Assembly (NCBI GenBank): GCA_011109175.1
Contig: RDEW01000010.1
Coordinates: 851,837-915,836 of the forward strand
Reading direction: 5' to 3'
Length of the DNA stretch: 64,000 bases
From: Dicyema japonicum
Lineage: Eukaryota > Dicyemida > Rhombozoa > Dicyemidae
Shown: piece by piece, positions 45,160 to 56,009 of the stretch
Position numbering within the stretch: the first letter of the stretch is position 1
How the letters are laid out: each line of letters opens with the position of its first letter
Notes under the pieces: generated by a model
What the model saw: the letters and a program-made list of their open reading frames with translations, nothing else
Database searches by the model: none
What the model was told of the DNA's origin: nothing
Made by a program: the position numbers and the translations under genes

Positions 45160-46912
45160 TTAGTGCAATGTTTGCCGCACCTTGCGTATCGAATTCAGAA
45201 GTATTATCGGGCGGAGATTTTCTACTGGTCCTTTTGATTTGTTCGGTTTTTGTATGGGTATTAATAATCCATTTCCAAGTCCTAGATCGGTATTAGTTTC
45301 AAAGACGTCATTTAGGGTTTTTGCAATTGTGTCGCTAAGTTTTTTTGGCCCATATTTTAGGAGCTCAGGGCTTATGTTGTCCGGCCCAGCACTCTTGTTG
45401 TTCTTCAGTTTATTTATCGCTAATTCCACCTCTTCCACTGTGATTGGGATTTTTAGCGCCTTTGCTTTCCTTGGAAAGGGGGAAAGTCATTATTTTCTTT
45501 ATTCAACAGTGTTTCGAAGTGTCGTGCAATCAATTCTGCTTTTTCTTTCGGGTTACCCACGAATTTTCCATCTTTGTCTTTGATGTGAAGGATGTTTTGT
45601 CCTTTCTTTGTCCGCAGCAGCCGCAAAGCCGCATACATCCTTGAATTGTCTTTTAGGCATTCCACATCTTTTAATAGGGATGTAATAATTTCCCGTGAGT
45701 GTTTTCTGTTCATCTTTTTGATTTTCCACTTTAGTTCCCTTTGTTGGATATTAAGCTCTTTTTTTTACTCTCGTCTGACGTGTTTGCCGCTTTTAGTCGT
45801 AGCTCTCTGCAATGCTTTGCCATATTTGGCACGTTCGGGTGGTGATCCAATTTTAGGGCGTGATGATTTCGGACTCCAAGGCATATTTTGGCCGACTTGG
45901 AGATTGCCTGTTTTGTTTGATCCCACAGAGTTCGTACTGATGATTCCGGTGCGGTTTTCACCATAAGAGTCTCGATTTGTTCGTGATATTTAGCTCTACA
46001 AGTTGGCTCTAACCACAATTTTTCTGTCTGAAAGTATATATTGGGTCTTTGTCTCGCCTTCTTCGCGTTTTCAATGTATTTTTTCCCAGTCAGGTGCTTT
46101 TTTACACAAAGTTTTGCAATGACGATCCTGTGGTCGCTGTCGGTTGTTGTTCCCTGGTAGGAACGTGCATCATTTATCAGGTGTTTATCAGACTTTCGGC
46201 AGATAATGTAGTCGATTTGATTATATATATTCACGGTCTCTTCGACAGAGTTTTTTCTTTGTCCGTGCCACGTCGTCTTGTGGCAAGCTGAGTGCGTAAA
46301 GGCCGTGTTGCACAGGAAAAGGCTATTTGCCTCGCAGAAGTTTACCAGAGAGGCACCAGATGCATTTCTCCTTCCGCGCCCGTGTCTTCCAATAGAGGAT
46401 TCTTCGGGCCCCATTCGCATTCCGGCCTTTGCATTCATATCTCCCGCAACAAAGACAAGAGACGAGGAAGCATTGTTAGAGTATGTGCTTGATAGTTCTG
46501 AGTAGAATTCCTCGAGTTCATCGGGGTTCTTGATTACTCGTCCACAGTGTGGTGCATAGACATTTATGACGGTTAGTAGACTCTTGGACGGGCATAGTTC
46601 ATTTAGTTTGACTTGTAGGACACATATTCGGACTCGCGATGTAATTTTTTGAGGTAATCCACGTGTAGGGCAAATCCCATGCCGTAGTGCTTGCATTCAG
46701 TTGGGAAGAGAATCAGTCGGTAGTTGTTCCATGTCTCATCGTGTCCATTTTCGATTTTCGTCTCTTGTAGGCAGCCAATAGATATTTTGTATTTCTCGAG
46801 ATCGTCACAAAGTACTTTCCTTGTCCAATTTTTCGATATTCCACGTACGTTGAACGTCATTAGCCTGAGTTCTCGATTGTATGATGAGTGTTTTTCAGAC
46901 ATTTTTCTTAAC
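45160..46912 (-). pseudogene. Group A ORF, N-terminal half: APE endonuclease and RT fingers
   Basis: From ATG 46912: 'LRLMTFNVRGISKNW', 'IGCLQETKIENG', 'KHYGMGFALHVDYL'. After a frame change near 46620: 'LLTVINVYAPHCGR', 'LVFVAGDMNAKAG', 'NSLFLCNTAFTHS', 'YNQIDYIICRKSD' and 'TTDSDHRIVIAKL'. These contain the usual APE residues (N, E in QETK, D/N in GDMNAK, SDH). A linker and 'MEEVELAINKLKNNKSAGPD' (RT start, 45438) follow after two more frame changes. The endonuclease would nick the target to prime cDNA synthesis. Confidence 0.85.
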
Positions 46913-47700
46913 CGTTGTACAGAGAAGAAACGAGGCACGTCACCACCTCACCAAAAAGATCTCCTAATGGCATCAGAAAGACTACAAGAATACCTTCACA
47001 GGATTCAAATTTGGCTAAATTATAACCGGCTTGATATATCGATTGAAAAATCTTCTTCGTCCTTATTCACCTCAGAGAAACGACTTGGACAAATGACAGT
47101 GGATATATTTATCAACCAGACAAAAATACATTTCACGAAGAAACTGAAAATCTTGGGGATCACCTTCGACACAAACATTTCCTTTTCATCTCATATCTAC
47201 GGGATGTCAAGAAGCTGCTCAAGAATTCTAGGGATAATCAAATCTATTTTTGGTGACATTAAGACCTTCTTCAAGCATTGAAATTATTGTACAAACAATT
47301 AATTGAGCGATCTGTCAGCTATGCCTTTGTGTCATAGAGAATCAATCTCTCCTGGACAAACAAACAAACAATCAGCGACATTCAGTCATTGACATACACT
47401 ACTATTAGTAATCTCGGGAACTAATTCCCTCATCACTTGAAGACCTTATCTCACAAAATGAAAGGGATTTGCTTCCCTGCGCAGTCAGTGCAACTCCCAG
47501 CAGTAACACGGCCATGAGGTGTTTTATGAGAAGTGTATACATCACCCCTCTCCAATTTCTTTCCCAAATAATCCGGCCTACATAGAAGTTGCATTGGATC
47601 CTAGAAGGCTCACAAGGAGAGAATGAGAAATTTGATAGAGGCCTTCGAGATCACTTAATTAATTTAGTAATTAAATTAACTATTGGTGTTCTTGGGTAAG

Positions 47701-48037
47701 TAATAATGCAAACATGGCCACGTGATGCTATGTGGATAGTTTGTCAAAAATTATTTTCCATCCTTTCCGATTGCGTCATTGGATCCACCTAACTGAGGAG
47801 ACGCTCGCCTGACCGGCATCAAAAGGAATCAACTATTCTTCCCCGGAGGACAATGCCGTTACCTGGAGACAAGTTCTGGTGAACGAGTCGGGATCAAGGA
47901 GTTAGTTAGTTTAGTTCCCTTGGTCTTTGAATAAATTTAATTTAATTGAGGAATAGCGATATAAGAAAATTTTAATTGAATCTAAAATAATATTTTTTTA
48001 TTAACATTTAAATTTAAATAAATAATTAGCTTATCAA
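47701..48037. other. Region upstream of RagC/D
   Basis: Repeat debris similar to 6225-6285 and 6887-6915 (GAGTTAGTTAG...TTGGTCTTTG, and GGATCCACCTAACT). The final ~70 bp are A/T-rich and could include the promoter. A CACGTG sits at 47719 but far from the start codon. Confidence 0.35.
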
Positions 48038-49232
48038 ATGTCGTATAAAGTTATTGTTGCCGAAGAAAATATGTCAGAACATGGGGATATAACTCCTGAA
48101 GATCACTGGTTTAACTTCTCAGACATTCCAAAAATCGTTGTTATTGGTGACCACGGGTATTCTACTTTTTTGAAACCTAGTTGTTGGAAAAACATCCTTT
48201 ATTAATTACTTTCTAAAGAGAAGTGGAAGCAGGCCGACCAGGTCAGTTAAAGCTTTCGGTATTTTTGTGGCTTGTTATAAACAGATTTGTCAAAATATTC
48301 TTTTTTCAACCTCCAAATAGTGGACACCCCTGGACTGGACATTATGAGGTGGATCGATGTTAGCGAAGATAGTAAAAATTTCCGAAAATTGGTGAAAAAT
48401 TGCCTGAATCTGATCTGCCTTATCGACATCCATGTAATAGAGACATTTATTCCAGTATCAACTCCCTGGGACCATTGTCCCTCTGGCAGAGTTTATCAAT
48501 TTGACCGTGAAGCTGGAACCTAATGTGAACATCACGATAATTCACCACAAACATGACCTTTTATACATAAACTCATACGAAGAGAGTCTGGGTCACATAA
48601 AGTCCTGCGTGGACTCGTGTCTCCAGATCCCTTCCCATAAAAGTCGTGAAATACTGTTTGATCCCTTTTCATGCTAGATACACATGCACCAGTACCACAG
48701 ATTTATCAATTATCGTAAACTTTACTCACATTTTGAGTCCCCACGTGCGCGTTCATCACGACCTGAGGAAGCTACTAACAGAGTTCATCACGGTATCCTG
48801 TTATTGTAATAATTAGAGGTCGAACCTAGAAAAGGGGTTCATTTTGGACAAGTTCACTAAGACATTGATTCTGTCGGAACCTAGTAATTTCGTAATCAAA
48901 GACTGCGAGATGTGCTGCCGCATAGCTGGACTCTCTGGGATAATGAGCAGTTCCGTGGAGTTGTAGATTTTAATTTCAAGTAGGAGAAATTTTGAGCCCA
49001 CCCCTATATCCTCCATCTTCGAATTCAACCATTGCATCTTTTGTTACAGGGAACTCACCCCCGATCTAGTTTTGATGTACCAGACCAATCTGTACAAGGA
49101 AGGTGGATCATTGAATGACTTTTAGGGAGTTGTGAGCATAATTTTAACTGTCTGAAGGAACTGGTAGTCAAATTGCTTAAATGCTTCACTGTGTATGGTG
49201 GGACCATTATGAATGAAAAACATTCTCTCTGA
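48038..49232 (+). CDS. RRAGC: RagC/D-type GTPase (8 exons)
   Basis: Exons 48038-48156, 48181-48258, 48285-48433, 48456-48655, 48678-48792, 48817-48962, 48984-49102 and 49126-49232. Introns are 24, 26, 22, 22, 24, 21 and 23 nt. Reading: 'PKIVVIGDH..VGKTSFINY' (P-loop), 'FFNLQIVDTPGLD' (G3), 'LEPNVNITIIHHKHDLL' (G4 as HKxD, characteristic of Rag GTPases in place of NKxD), then the C-terminal roadblock-like half: 'NLEKGFILDKFTKTLILSEP', 'DCEMCCRI', 'IFEFNHCIFCYRELTPDLVL' and 'HNFNCLKELV' (human RagC has IEKAFLFD, YELCCDMI and YNFHCFRKAI). In animals RagC/D pairs with RagA/B at the lysosome to relay amino-acid status to mTORC1. Exon 1 to exon 2 is off by one base at GGG before the donor, so about 343 residues assuming a one-base correction. 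Confidence 0.85.
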
Positions 49233-49659
49233 TTATTATTTTAAAATCATTTACTTTACAAGATATTACATTTTTCTAACAATTTCTGTATTATTATTTA
49301 AAGTGCTCGATAATTAACATTATAATTACAGTTAGCTATCTGTTGAAGGAGCAATGAGAACTTAGATCCAGTTAGTTGTGTTGAAAAGGACTCTCGAAAG
49401 CATGCTAATAACACGAACATGGGATGAAGGTTTCTGATAAAGAGTACACCTATGCTACCTGTTAACTTGAGGTACTGGAATGCTGTGAAAACATTTCAGT
49501 AGACTCTAACAGAGATATTTCGACTGACTCTGATTTATACATAAATACTCGGCTCACTACTAGGTGACACCAAGGATATTTATCAAAGGAAAACTGGCTA
49601 CCATATACTTCAAAAAATGTACAACATCTAGATAAGAAGCATGGATCACTGAAATTTTG
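49233..49659. other. Gap after RagC/D, nothing recognised
   Basis: A/T-rich with no supported gene. The adjacent minus-strand group A copy loses similarity at about 49665. Confidence 0.35.
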
Positions 49660-50850
49660 TCAGACTGTACGTATATCGGATCCAACCTTCAGGAAGTGTC
49701 CAAAAAGTCTCCAACGAGAGCTAATGATCTCGTGGCTTAATGGTGTACAGTCACACTTATTGTACAGTCCATTCAGCGAGATCTTGGATGGCCAGGACAT
49801 TCCAGTTATGTTTCTTAGATGATTCCTGTGAAATGAGTCTAGCCTCTCCAATTCCTCTTTAGAGGTGGCCCAGGTCCCAGAGTTGTATAGTAGGATTGGT
49901 TTGATAAAGGTGTCGTATAACATAATCCTTTGTTTTATGTTATACCCTTTCCGTTTTAGCCAAAGATTTTTCAGCTTTTGTAATGCCGCATTTGCCAATG
50001 TTTTTCTCCGTATGATGTCTTCGCTATCTCCTAGTAGAGAGCCAAGTTTCTTTATGTGTCTCCATTTTTCTTCAAGTGAATTGTTCATTCGTCTTATTTC
50101 TGTCTGTTCTGTTTTTTTCCTGTTCACGGTGAGAAATCATTTCCCAAGTATATCTGGTGCTTTTTCTAGTACATGCTCCAGGAGTTTTTTGTCTTCAGAA
50201 ATTAGGTCGACATCATCAGCATAAATCACCTTCTATTTTTCCTTGGTATAATGGTCTCAGTTCCCTCATAGCAGCCTCCAAGTATATTGTGAATAGTAGC
50301 GGAGAAAGGGAGTCTCCTTGATGAGTGCCTGTGTTTGTTTCAAATTTTCTTGAGTAGGTTTTTTCAACTCTCACAAGGAGCTCTGTGTTAGATAGAAGGA
50401 TTTGAATCATTCTTAGATTCGATTCGTCAAGAAACCCTTCCAGCACTGTCATCTATTTGTTCCTGTTAATTGAGTCAAAGGCTTTTGATAGATCTATTCC
50501 CAAAATGTGGGTGGCATTGCAATATCTTTAATGTGTCGCACATCTCCATATGTGACTCCAGACTGCATCAGCTGTTGATCTTCCTTCTCTAAACCCACTT
50601 TGACTTTCGGGTAGGTATTCATAGGCGGGTCCTTTATTCGTTCCAATACAATGTTAGCTAAGACTTTCCGTAGAGAATTTGATAATATATAGGTCGTAAG
50701 TTTTCAACCGGTCTTTTGGATTTATTGGGTTTTTGTATAGGTATTAGTAATCCCGTTCCCAGGGGCAAAGTTGAGTTAGTTAAAACATTTCATTTAGTAA
50801 TGTAGCGATTCGAATCAATATCAAGCTGTAAATATTTAATTTTTAACGTT
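49660..50850 (-). mobile_element. Group A LINE, RT half (minus), 3'-truncated
   Basis: From 50850: 'GLLIPIQKPNKSKRPVENLR'-type sequence out of frame, 'SGFREGRSTADAVWSH', then frame 50452-50216 with 'DESNLRMIQILLSNTELLVR' and 'HQGDSLSPLLFTIYLEAAMR'. A damaged YADD region lies near 50215, then frame 50127-49660 with 'KKLGSLLGDSEDIIRRKTLA', 'KPILLYNSGTWA', 'FHRNHLRNITGMSWPSKI' and 'SSRWRLFGHFL'. The final GRPRTTL block and the usual 3' end are absent. Confidence 0.85.
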
Positions 50851-51240
50851 TTGTCACTTGAAACTTGAAAAAAACGCACGTTTTTCTTCCTCTTTTAATG
50901 ATAGCTCGTTTCTAGTTATTTCGTACTCAGCAAAAGGATTCCTCACCCAATCATAGAGTTCAACTGACATGGGTGAAAAAAAATTATTCGCACATGTAAA
51001 TGGTGACTCCAAATGGTCTACAATTTGTGGAACAATTTCTTTCTTGCAAATGAGGGAATACTTCCAAGTTTCCATTCGTGATATGTCGTTTCCATATTTG
51101 TAGTTTTTTTCAAAAAAAAGCAGCTATTTTGTCCACCCAACTCAATAGATTTTCATTTCTTCCTTGCATGCTGCTATTGAGAACATTGAGTAAATGAAAA
51201 ATTTCCGAGGGTTCCACGGAACCCAGGTTGGGAAACACTG
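50830..51240 (-). mobile_element. hAT element fragment with one terminal end
   Basis: The minus strand begins at 51240 with CAGTGTTTCCCAACCTGGGT, a hAT-type terminal sequence. An ORF 51075-50854 includes 'PMSVELYDWVRNPFAEYEIT' and 'EEEKRAFF', resembling the C-terminal part of Charlie-type hAT transposases (WVRNPF motif). The other end is lost where group A sequence begins. It directly abuts the 3' tail of the next LINE. Confidence 0.65.
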
Positions 51241-53555
51241 GTCTAATTATTATTATTATTTAAGCCAAAGAAACACCGTCTTAACCAATAACTAATATTC
51301 AGGTGATCCCGGCATCTCTCAATAATCGGGCCATTTTTTCTCGATGCTCCGACTGTGATCCCACGCATTTTCTATACGGACGGGGTCTTTTTCCTTTTCT
51401 TCTGAAATTGCCTCCAGTTGCCTCTATGATAGACTCGAGTGCTCTGGGGGCAATTTCTTTATCTGTATATTTTTCTAGTAACTTTTTTGCTCTTGACTGG
51501 ATATCTTGAATTTTTGTTAGGTTCGTTGCCGACAGGTTAGATCCCCATGCAGCACATGCATAGCCTATTGTTGGCTCGACATACTGCTTGTAGAGGGTCC
51601 CGATACCTGGCGGATAAATTCCTCCACAGTTCCAAAGGAAGGCCTTTACAAAATTGATCTTCTTTGCACAGGTTGATATGATAGATTCCACATGGGCTGA
51701 GAAGCAGAGGAAAGTATCAAAAGTTACTCCCAGTATCTTCTGCGTTTTCTTTTGTGGTATAGGTACTCCATTTAACGTGACATCAATTGTTTGCGTTCCC
51801 ATCTTTCTATTCTTAGTAAATAGAGTGACTGCTGACTTTTCGGAACATGCATTTAATCGATTCTCGCACAACCATCCAAATATGTTATTTAGTATTCCTT
51901 GTAGTCTTTCCTTAGCATGTTCGACGTTTACGTCTCTAGATGCGACAACTATGTCATCGGCATAGGAAAGTAGTATGTCATTATTATTCATAGGTACGGG
52001 GAGATCACTCAAAAACAAATTAAAAAGGATTGGTGACAGAGGAGATCCTTGGGGTACACCATTGGGTAATAATCCCGATCTGGAACTCTTGTTTCCGACG
52101 GATACTTTCCCTCGGCGTCCACTTACGAAATTTGCTAACCATAACTTTAATGGTGCATCAATTTTTGTCAAAAATATTTTTCGTATGAGGATCTTCCTTG
52201 GGACAGAGTCGAAAGCTTTTTGAATATCGATCGTACATATGACCGATTTTTCCTGTTTTGGCTTGTTCTTGTGTCCTTCAGTTATGAACTTCATTAATGT
52301 TGTTAGGAAGGAGGTTGTTGATAATCCTTCCTTGAAGCCATGTTGGAATGTACTATGTGGGAGAAAAGGGCGAATAACTTTTAGGACCAGTTTCTCCAGG
52401 ATCCTCGACAAAACACATATAAGGGAAACTGGTCTGTAAGAGCCGGGATCGTTCTTCGGTCTTCCCGGCTTCAATATTGGTCGAATTTTTGATAGTTTCC
52501 ACAAAGTCGGTATGGTATTTCTGTTCAGCGATGTGTTGTAGATGTTTGTTAATGCATTTATTGATGCTGGGCCCAAGTGTTTCAGCAGAATAAGAGGAAT
52601 TCCGTCTGGGCCACATGAGTTTGTTTTTTTCTGATTTGATATTGCTTTGGATACATCTTTCGGGAGAAAATAAATCAGCGGGGCAAATTTGGATGGCTTT
52701 CTCTTTATTTTCGTTTGTGTTAATCTTTTTATAAGGAATGTGACTGATTCGAATACAATGTTTCATATATTTATTCAGATTGAGCTGGCATTGTTCTTTG
52801 TTATCTTCGTATTCTGGGTTCTTCAGACGCCTCAACATCTTCCACATGTTGGAAATTGAGGTCTGGTTATTCATGGCAGCAGAGATTCGCCTGAGTTTCT
52901 TCCTTTGGGTGTTGTTTGTGCTTTTCGTGATAAGAATGTTTAGTGACCTGATTCGATTAATAACCTCTCGTGAACGATGTATCATTTTCTTAAGGTTGTT
53001 TCTTTCCATAATTATTTTCCTTGTTTTTGAGTCGTATTTCAATTTTTCGTTTTTTATATATGCTTTTCTGATAAAAATATTTCTTCCGTCAATGATTATT
53101 TTGTTGAAATAGTATATAGCTTTGTCTATGGAGGAGAAATTTTCAGATTGGAAATGTTCCAGTTTTGAATCAACGAAATTTGTAAAGCCAGTCCAATTTG
53201 CATTTTTGTAATCATAGAAATGAATAGGCTTCGGTACAAAGCGTGGCTCGCAGTTCAGCTTCATTAACATTGAATGGTGGTCGCTCCGGAGGTCATAACG
53301 GACCGTCCAATTAATGATCGTGGAAAGACGAGGTGAGCAGACGGATAAGTCCGGAGATGTCACCATGTCCTTCGTGTTGTATGGTGTCCTAGTGTTCTTT
53401 ATCGGGTTGTTGATGACTATTAAGTTTTGAATTTGGGATAGTAGCAGGTTTCCTCTGTTATCAGCGGATTGGTAGCGGAACCAAGAAGGGTGCTTCGCAT
53501 TAAGGTCTCCACATAAAAGCAATAGATGACCGACACTTTCATGCAACAAAATCAA
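51241..53555 (-). mobile_element. Group B LINE, well preserved, 5'-truncated (minus)
   Basis: Starts within the endonuclease at 'LLLLCGDLNAKHPSW' (53525) and ends in 'LLRDAGIT-stop' (51299) plus TTAA(ATA)n. The 2A region and first part of the endonuclease are missing, a normal 5' truncation. Only one frame change interrupts it. Confidence 0.9.
51299..53555 (-). pseudogene. Group B endonuclease end and RT (one frame change)
   Basis: Frame 53555-52353 gives 'TSPDLSVCSPRLS', 'SDHHSMLMKL', a Lys/Arg-rich linker and 'AETLGPSIN'. Near 52565 the reading moves to frame 52576-51299 (425 residues): 'PGSYRPVSLICVLSRILEKL', 'FQHGFKEGLSTTSFL', 'CTIDIQKAFDSVPRK' (motif A), 'LPNGVPQGSPLSPILFN' (motif B), 'LLSYADDIVVAS' (motif C), 'KILGVTFDTFLCFSAHVES', and the C-terminus ending RDAGIT. 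All RT catalytic motifs are intact. Apart from one frame change, this is the best group B RT in the window. Confidence 0.88.
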
Positions 53556-53699
53556 TATATGATAATTTTCTATTTAAAAATTAAATATTTAATTTTTATT
53601 TGCCAATATCTATCCTGAGGAAAAATCCACTTTTCCAGTAAAAAATTAATAGGTTAATGCATTAACCCCTATATCAAGCAATAGCAAACTATAACAACA

Positions 53700-56007
53700 G
53701 AAATAGAGCCCGTAGAGTCAATCCTTCTACTGAAGGTACAGATATATTTTGCCGACTTTCCTTATCAGTTTTTATCTATTCACCAGAGGATGCTAACCTT
53801 GGAGACCTGCTGCGGTAATTGATACGGTCCAAGTGACTGTTAAACTGTTACAGGCGTTTTATGAAACGACAGACATGCATCGGACACGGCAGAAACTGCT
53901 ATGCTTTGCGTATAAGGTCTCTATGACCAACAACTTCTCTTTTTCTGGCTAAACCATTTCTAGAGAAATCGACCTTTTAAAAGAAAAGATAACTCTTCCC
54001 GAAATGCCTACTGTCTTAGACTGTAACTAAAGCGTCACTGCATAAACAGCCAGCTCAGGTTCGGGAATATTAACCCCATTTTCTTTTGCACTTTGGCTAA
54101 AACAGCCATTTCAGATGACTTTTCAACGTGCTTAGAACCAACTCATATCCAACTAATGTTCACATGCAACTCTTCTCCACATAGGCTCTCAAATTCCCAT
54201 TTAAGTAATTGCTACTACCACCAAGATCTGCACTAGAAACTAGCTCCACAAGTACTCACATGCATGGCTTCTGCGCTACCTCCACGCTCTCCTACTAGTT
54301 GTGGCCTATCTTTAGTAAGTAAAACTTATCTTGCCACAACGGTCCGGTATAAATCAGACGCTACAACGCCATCCATTTTCAAGGCCAGTTAATTTGACTG
54401 GTGAGTTATTGCACACTCCTTAGAGCAGAGGTTGTCAAACGGTGTGCCGCGGCACACTAAGTGTGCCGCAAGACAATTTCTAGTGTGCCGCCTTCCAAAT
54501 ACAAATTTGAATAAATTTATATACATTTTTGACCTAATTAATTTAAAAAGATAAACGAATTAAAATAATTACTAAAATTAAAATAATCATTTTTTTATTA
54601 TACATTAAATGACATTTACATTGGTTAACCATTGTTTATTAATTTTTTAATAACGTGCGCATCAACGTGCTTATGGGTAAATCAGTCCGTCGTTCTTATA
54701 AAGATTCTTATTTGTCATTTGGATGTATATGCAAAATAAAAATAAACTACCTCAATGTCTAATTTGCATGGATTTTTTGGCAAGTGATGCTATGGTTCCT
54801 AGCAAACTAAAGAGACATTTTACTTCCAAGCATCCGGACTATTCCGAAAAATCTGTCGATTATTTTATCCATTTGAAAAAAACAACTTAAGTATTATTTG
54901 GTTTTTACTATGAATCGTAGATCTAGTCAAATGATGTTCAGTGAAACTTTTTTAAACACAAAGGAATCATTGAAATGTTCATACCTGATTTCAGAAGTGA
55001 TAGCAAAACAACTAAAACCTCACAATATTGGCGAAAACTTGATAATCCCTGCTTGTCGTATTATTGCTCGGACTATGTTTGGTCATAAATATGAACAAAA
55101 AATAATGAAGATACCTTTGTCAGATAATACTGTTTCTCGTCGGATTTGTGCTGAAATGCGAGTGCCTTTGGTATCCATTCGACCTGATATTGATGATATA
55201 TGCAAAAACAATAATAATTAAGAATTTATTTTTTATTAATAAAAATTTGGGCATTAAATTACCAATTTTTGTACTTAGTTTTAAACATCTTAAAAAATTA
55301 ATTTTTTTATTTTTTATGTGTGCCGTGGATTATTTTTTTTACGATTAGTGTGCCGCGAGAATTATTTTTTGAAAAGCTCTGCCTTAGAGGCTTCCAACTA
55401 CTAAGGCTAGCTTCCTGTTGTCATAATCAACTGATATTTTTTATGGTATCCTGTGTGCGTCTAGTCAAGCACCTTAACCAGGCGTTTGGTTCATCCCACA
55501 GCGCCAGTCATGATTACCATAATTGGCCCACTTGGCACCCTTATTTACGTATGACTACACTCAAGTTAGTCACACTTCTCACACGTTTAAAGTTTGAGAA
55601 TAGTTTGTACCCGTATAAGCACAAATCCTCTAATCATTCGCTGTAACATATGAAACTAGTCGCCAGCTATCCTGAGAGAAATTTCGGAGAGAACCAGCTA
55701 CTAGATGGCTCTATTAGTATTTCGCCCCTATACCCAGCTTCGACAATCGATTTGACGTCAGAATCGCGATAGACCTCCACCAGTGTTTTCCACTAGATCA
55801 TCTTAACCAGGTATAGTTTCGCGCATCTTTCGGGTTTTAACGAACTGGCTATCACTCCCTCTACAACCGTAGAATCAAAAAGGAGTGTATGTTACCGACT
55901 ATATCGTCACATCTAATCACTTCCATTGCACCGCATGGAATAACTCCATTAGACTTGCTAGTACGGTAATCTCCTTGGTCCGTGTTTCAAGACGGGTCGG
56001 ATAGAAC
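53700..56007 (-). rRNA. 28S rRNA gene fragment, interrupted by a hAT element
   Basis: The plus strand is the complement of large-subunit rRNA. Recognisable conserved blocks, from right to left, are CTTGGTCCGTGTTTCAAGAC (55972-55991), CTATCCTGAG..AA.TTCGGAG..AACCAGCTACTAGATGG (55665-55710), AAAGTTTGAGAATAG, GCACCTTAACC.GGC.TT.GGTTCATCCC, then after the insertion CACACTCCTTAG, CGCCATCCATTTTCA, CTACTACCACCAAGATCTGCAC, TTCGGGAATATTAACCC and CCTTGGAGACCTGCTGCGG (53795-53813). About 1.35 kb of rRNA sequence covers roughly the second and third structural domains. It is A/T-richer than vertebrate 28S. The left limit is approximate. The transposon in a conserved block and the missing flanks show a dead copy. 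Confidence 0.88.
54426..55381 (+). mobile_element. Deleted hAT (ZBED-type) inserted in 28S sequence
   Basis: Left end CAGAGGTTGTCAAACGGTGT and right-end complement CAGAGCTTTTCAAAAAATAA are flanked by the 8-bp duplication CCTTAGAG (54418-54425 and 55382-55389). CCTTAGAG belongs to the 28S gene itself. GTGTGCCGCGGCACACT palindromic motifs occur near both ends. Inside, 54735-54890 encodes a BED finger ('PQCLICMDFLASDAMVPSKL', 'HFTSKHPDY') and 54898-55221 the start of a ZBED5-like transposase ('ISEVIAKQLKPHNIGENLII', 'KIPLSDNTVSRRI'), with the catalytic part deleted. Confidence 0.9.
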
Positions 56008-56009
56008 AC

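Larger units (their letters stand above)
43892..46956 (-). mobile_element. Full-length group A (RTE-like) LINE with 12-bp target duplication
   Basis: AGATCTCCTAAT occurs at 43880-43891 and again at 46957-46968, exactly bordering the element. On the minus strand it begins about 45 bp before the first ATG (46912) and ends in CGTGAAAGTGCTTT(AAT)n. It encodes an APE endonuclease and an RT. The interruptions are few and mostly at same-base runs (for example T8 near 45768 and C5 near 45475). It is the best-preserved copy in the window and the reference for group A. The 3' end carries a short tandem repeat of its last ~40 bp. Confidence 0.92.
43805..47700 (+). mobile_element. Group B LINE split by a group A insertion
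   Basis: Left part 43805-43891 reads 'SPALLTIYYADDLL' (frame-shifted). Right part 46957-47281 resumes exactly there with 'LLMASERLQEYL', 'LNYNRLDISIEKS' and 'KLKILGITFDTNISFSSHI'. The decayed rest runs to 'LIEAFEIT-stop' near 47660. The right part is nearly identical to 62550-62790, so the two copies are of one subfamily. The minus-strand group A element fills 43892-46956. Confidence 0.85.

Noticed and set aside
49296-49315. Another group A 3' end at ATTATTATTTAAAGTGCT
   Set aside because: The orientation is inconsistent: a true end reads AGTGCTTT(AAT)n or its complement (ATT)nAAAGCACT, while this string mixes the two. No LINE sequence adjoins it on the expected side.
53700-56007. Functional rRNA gene
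   Set aside because: Interrupted by a hAT element within a conserved block, lacks the 5' and 3' thirds and neighbours, and is flanked by LINE fragments.
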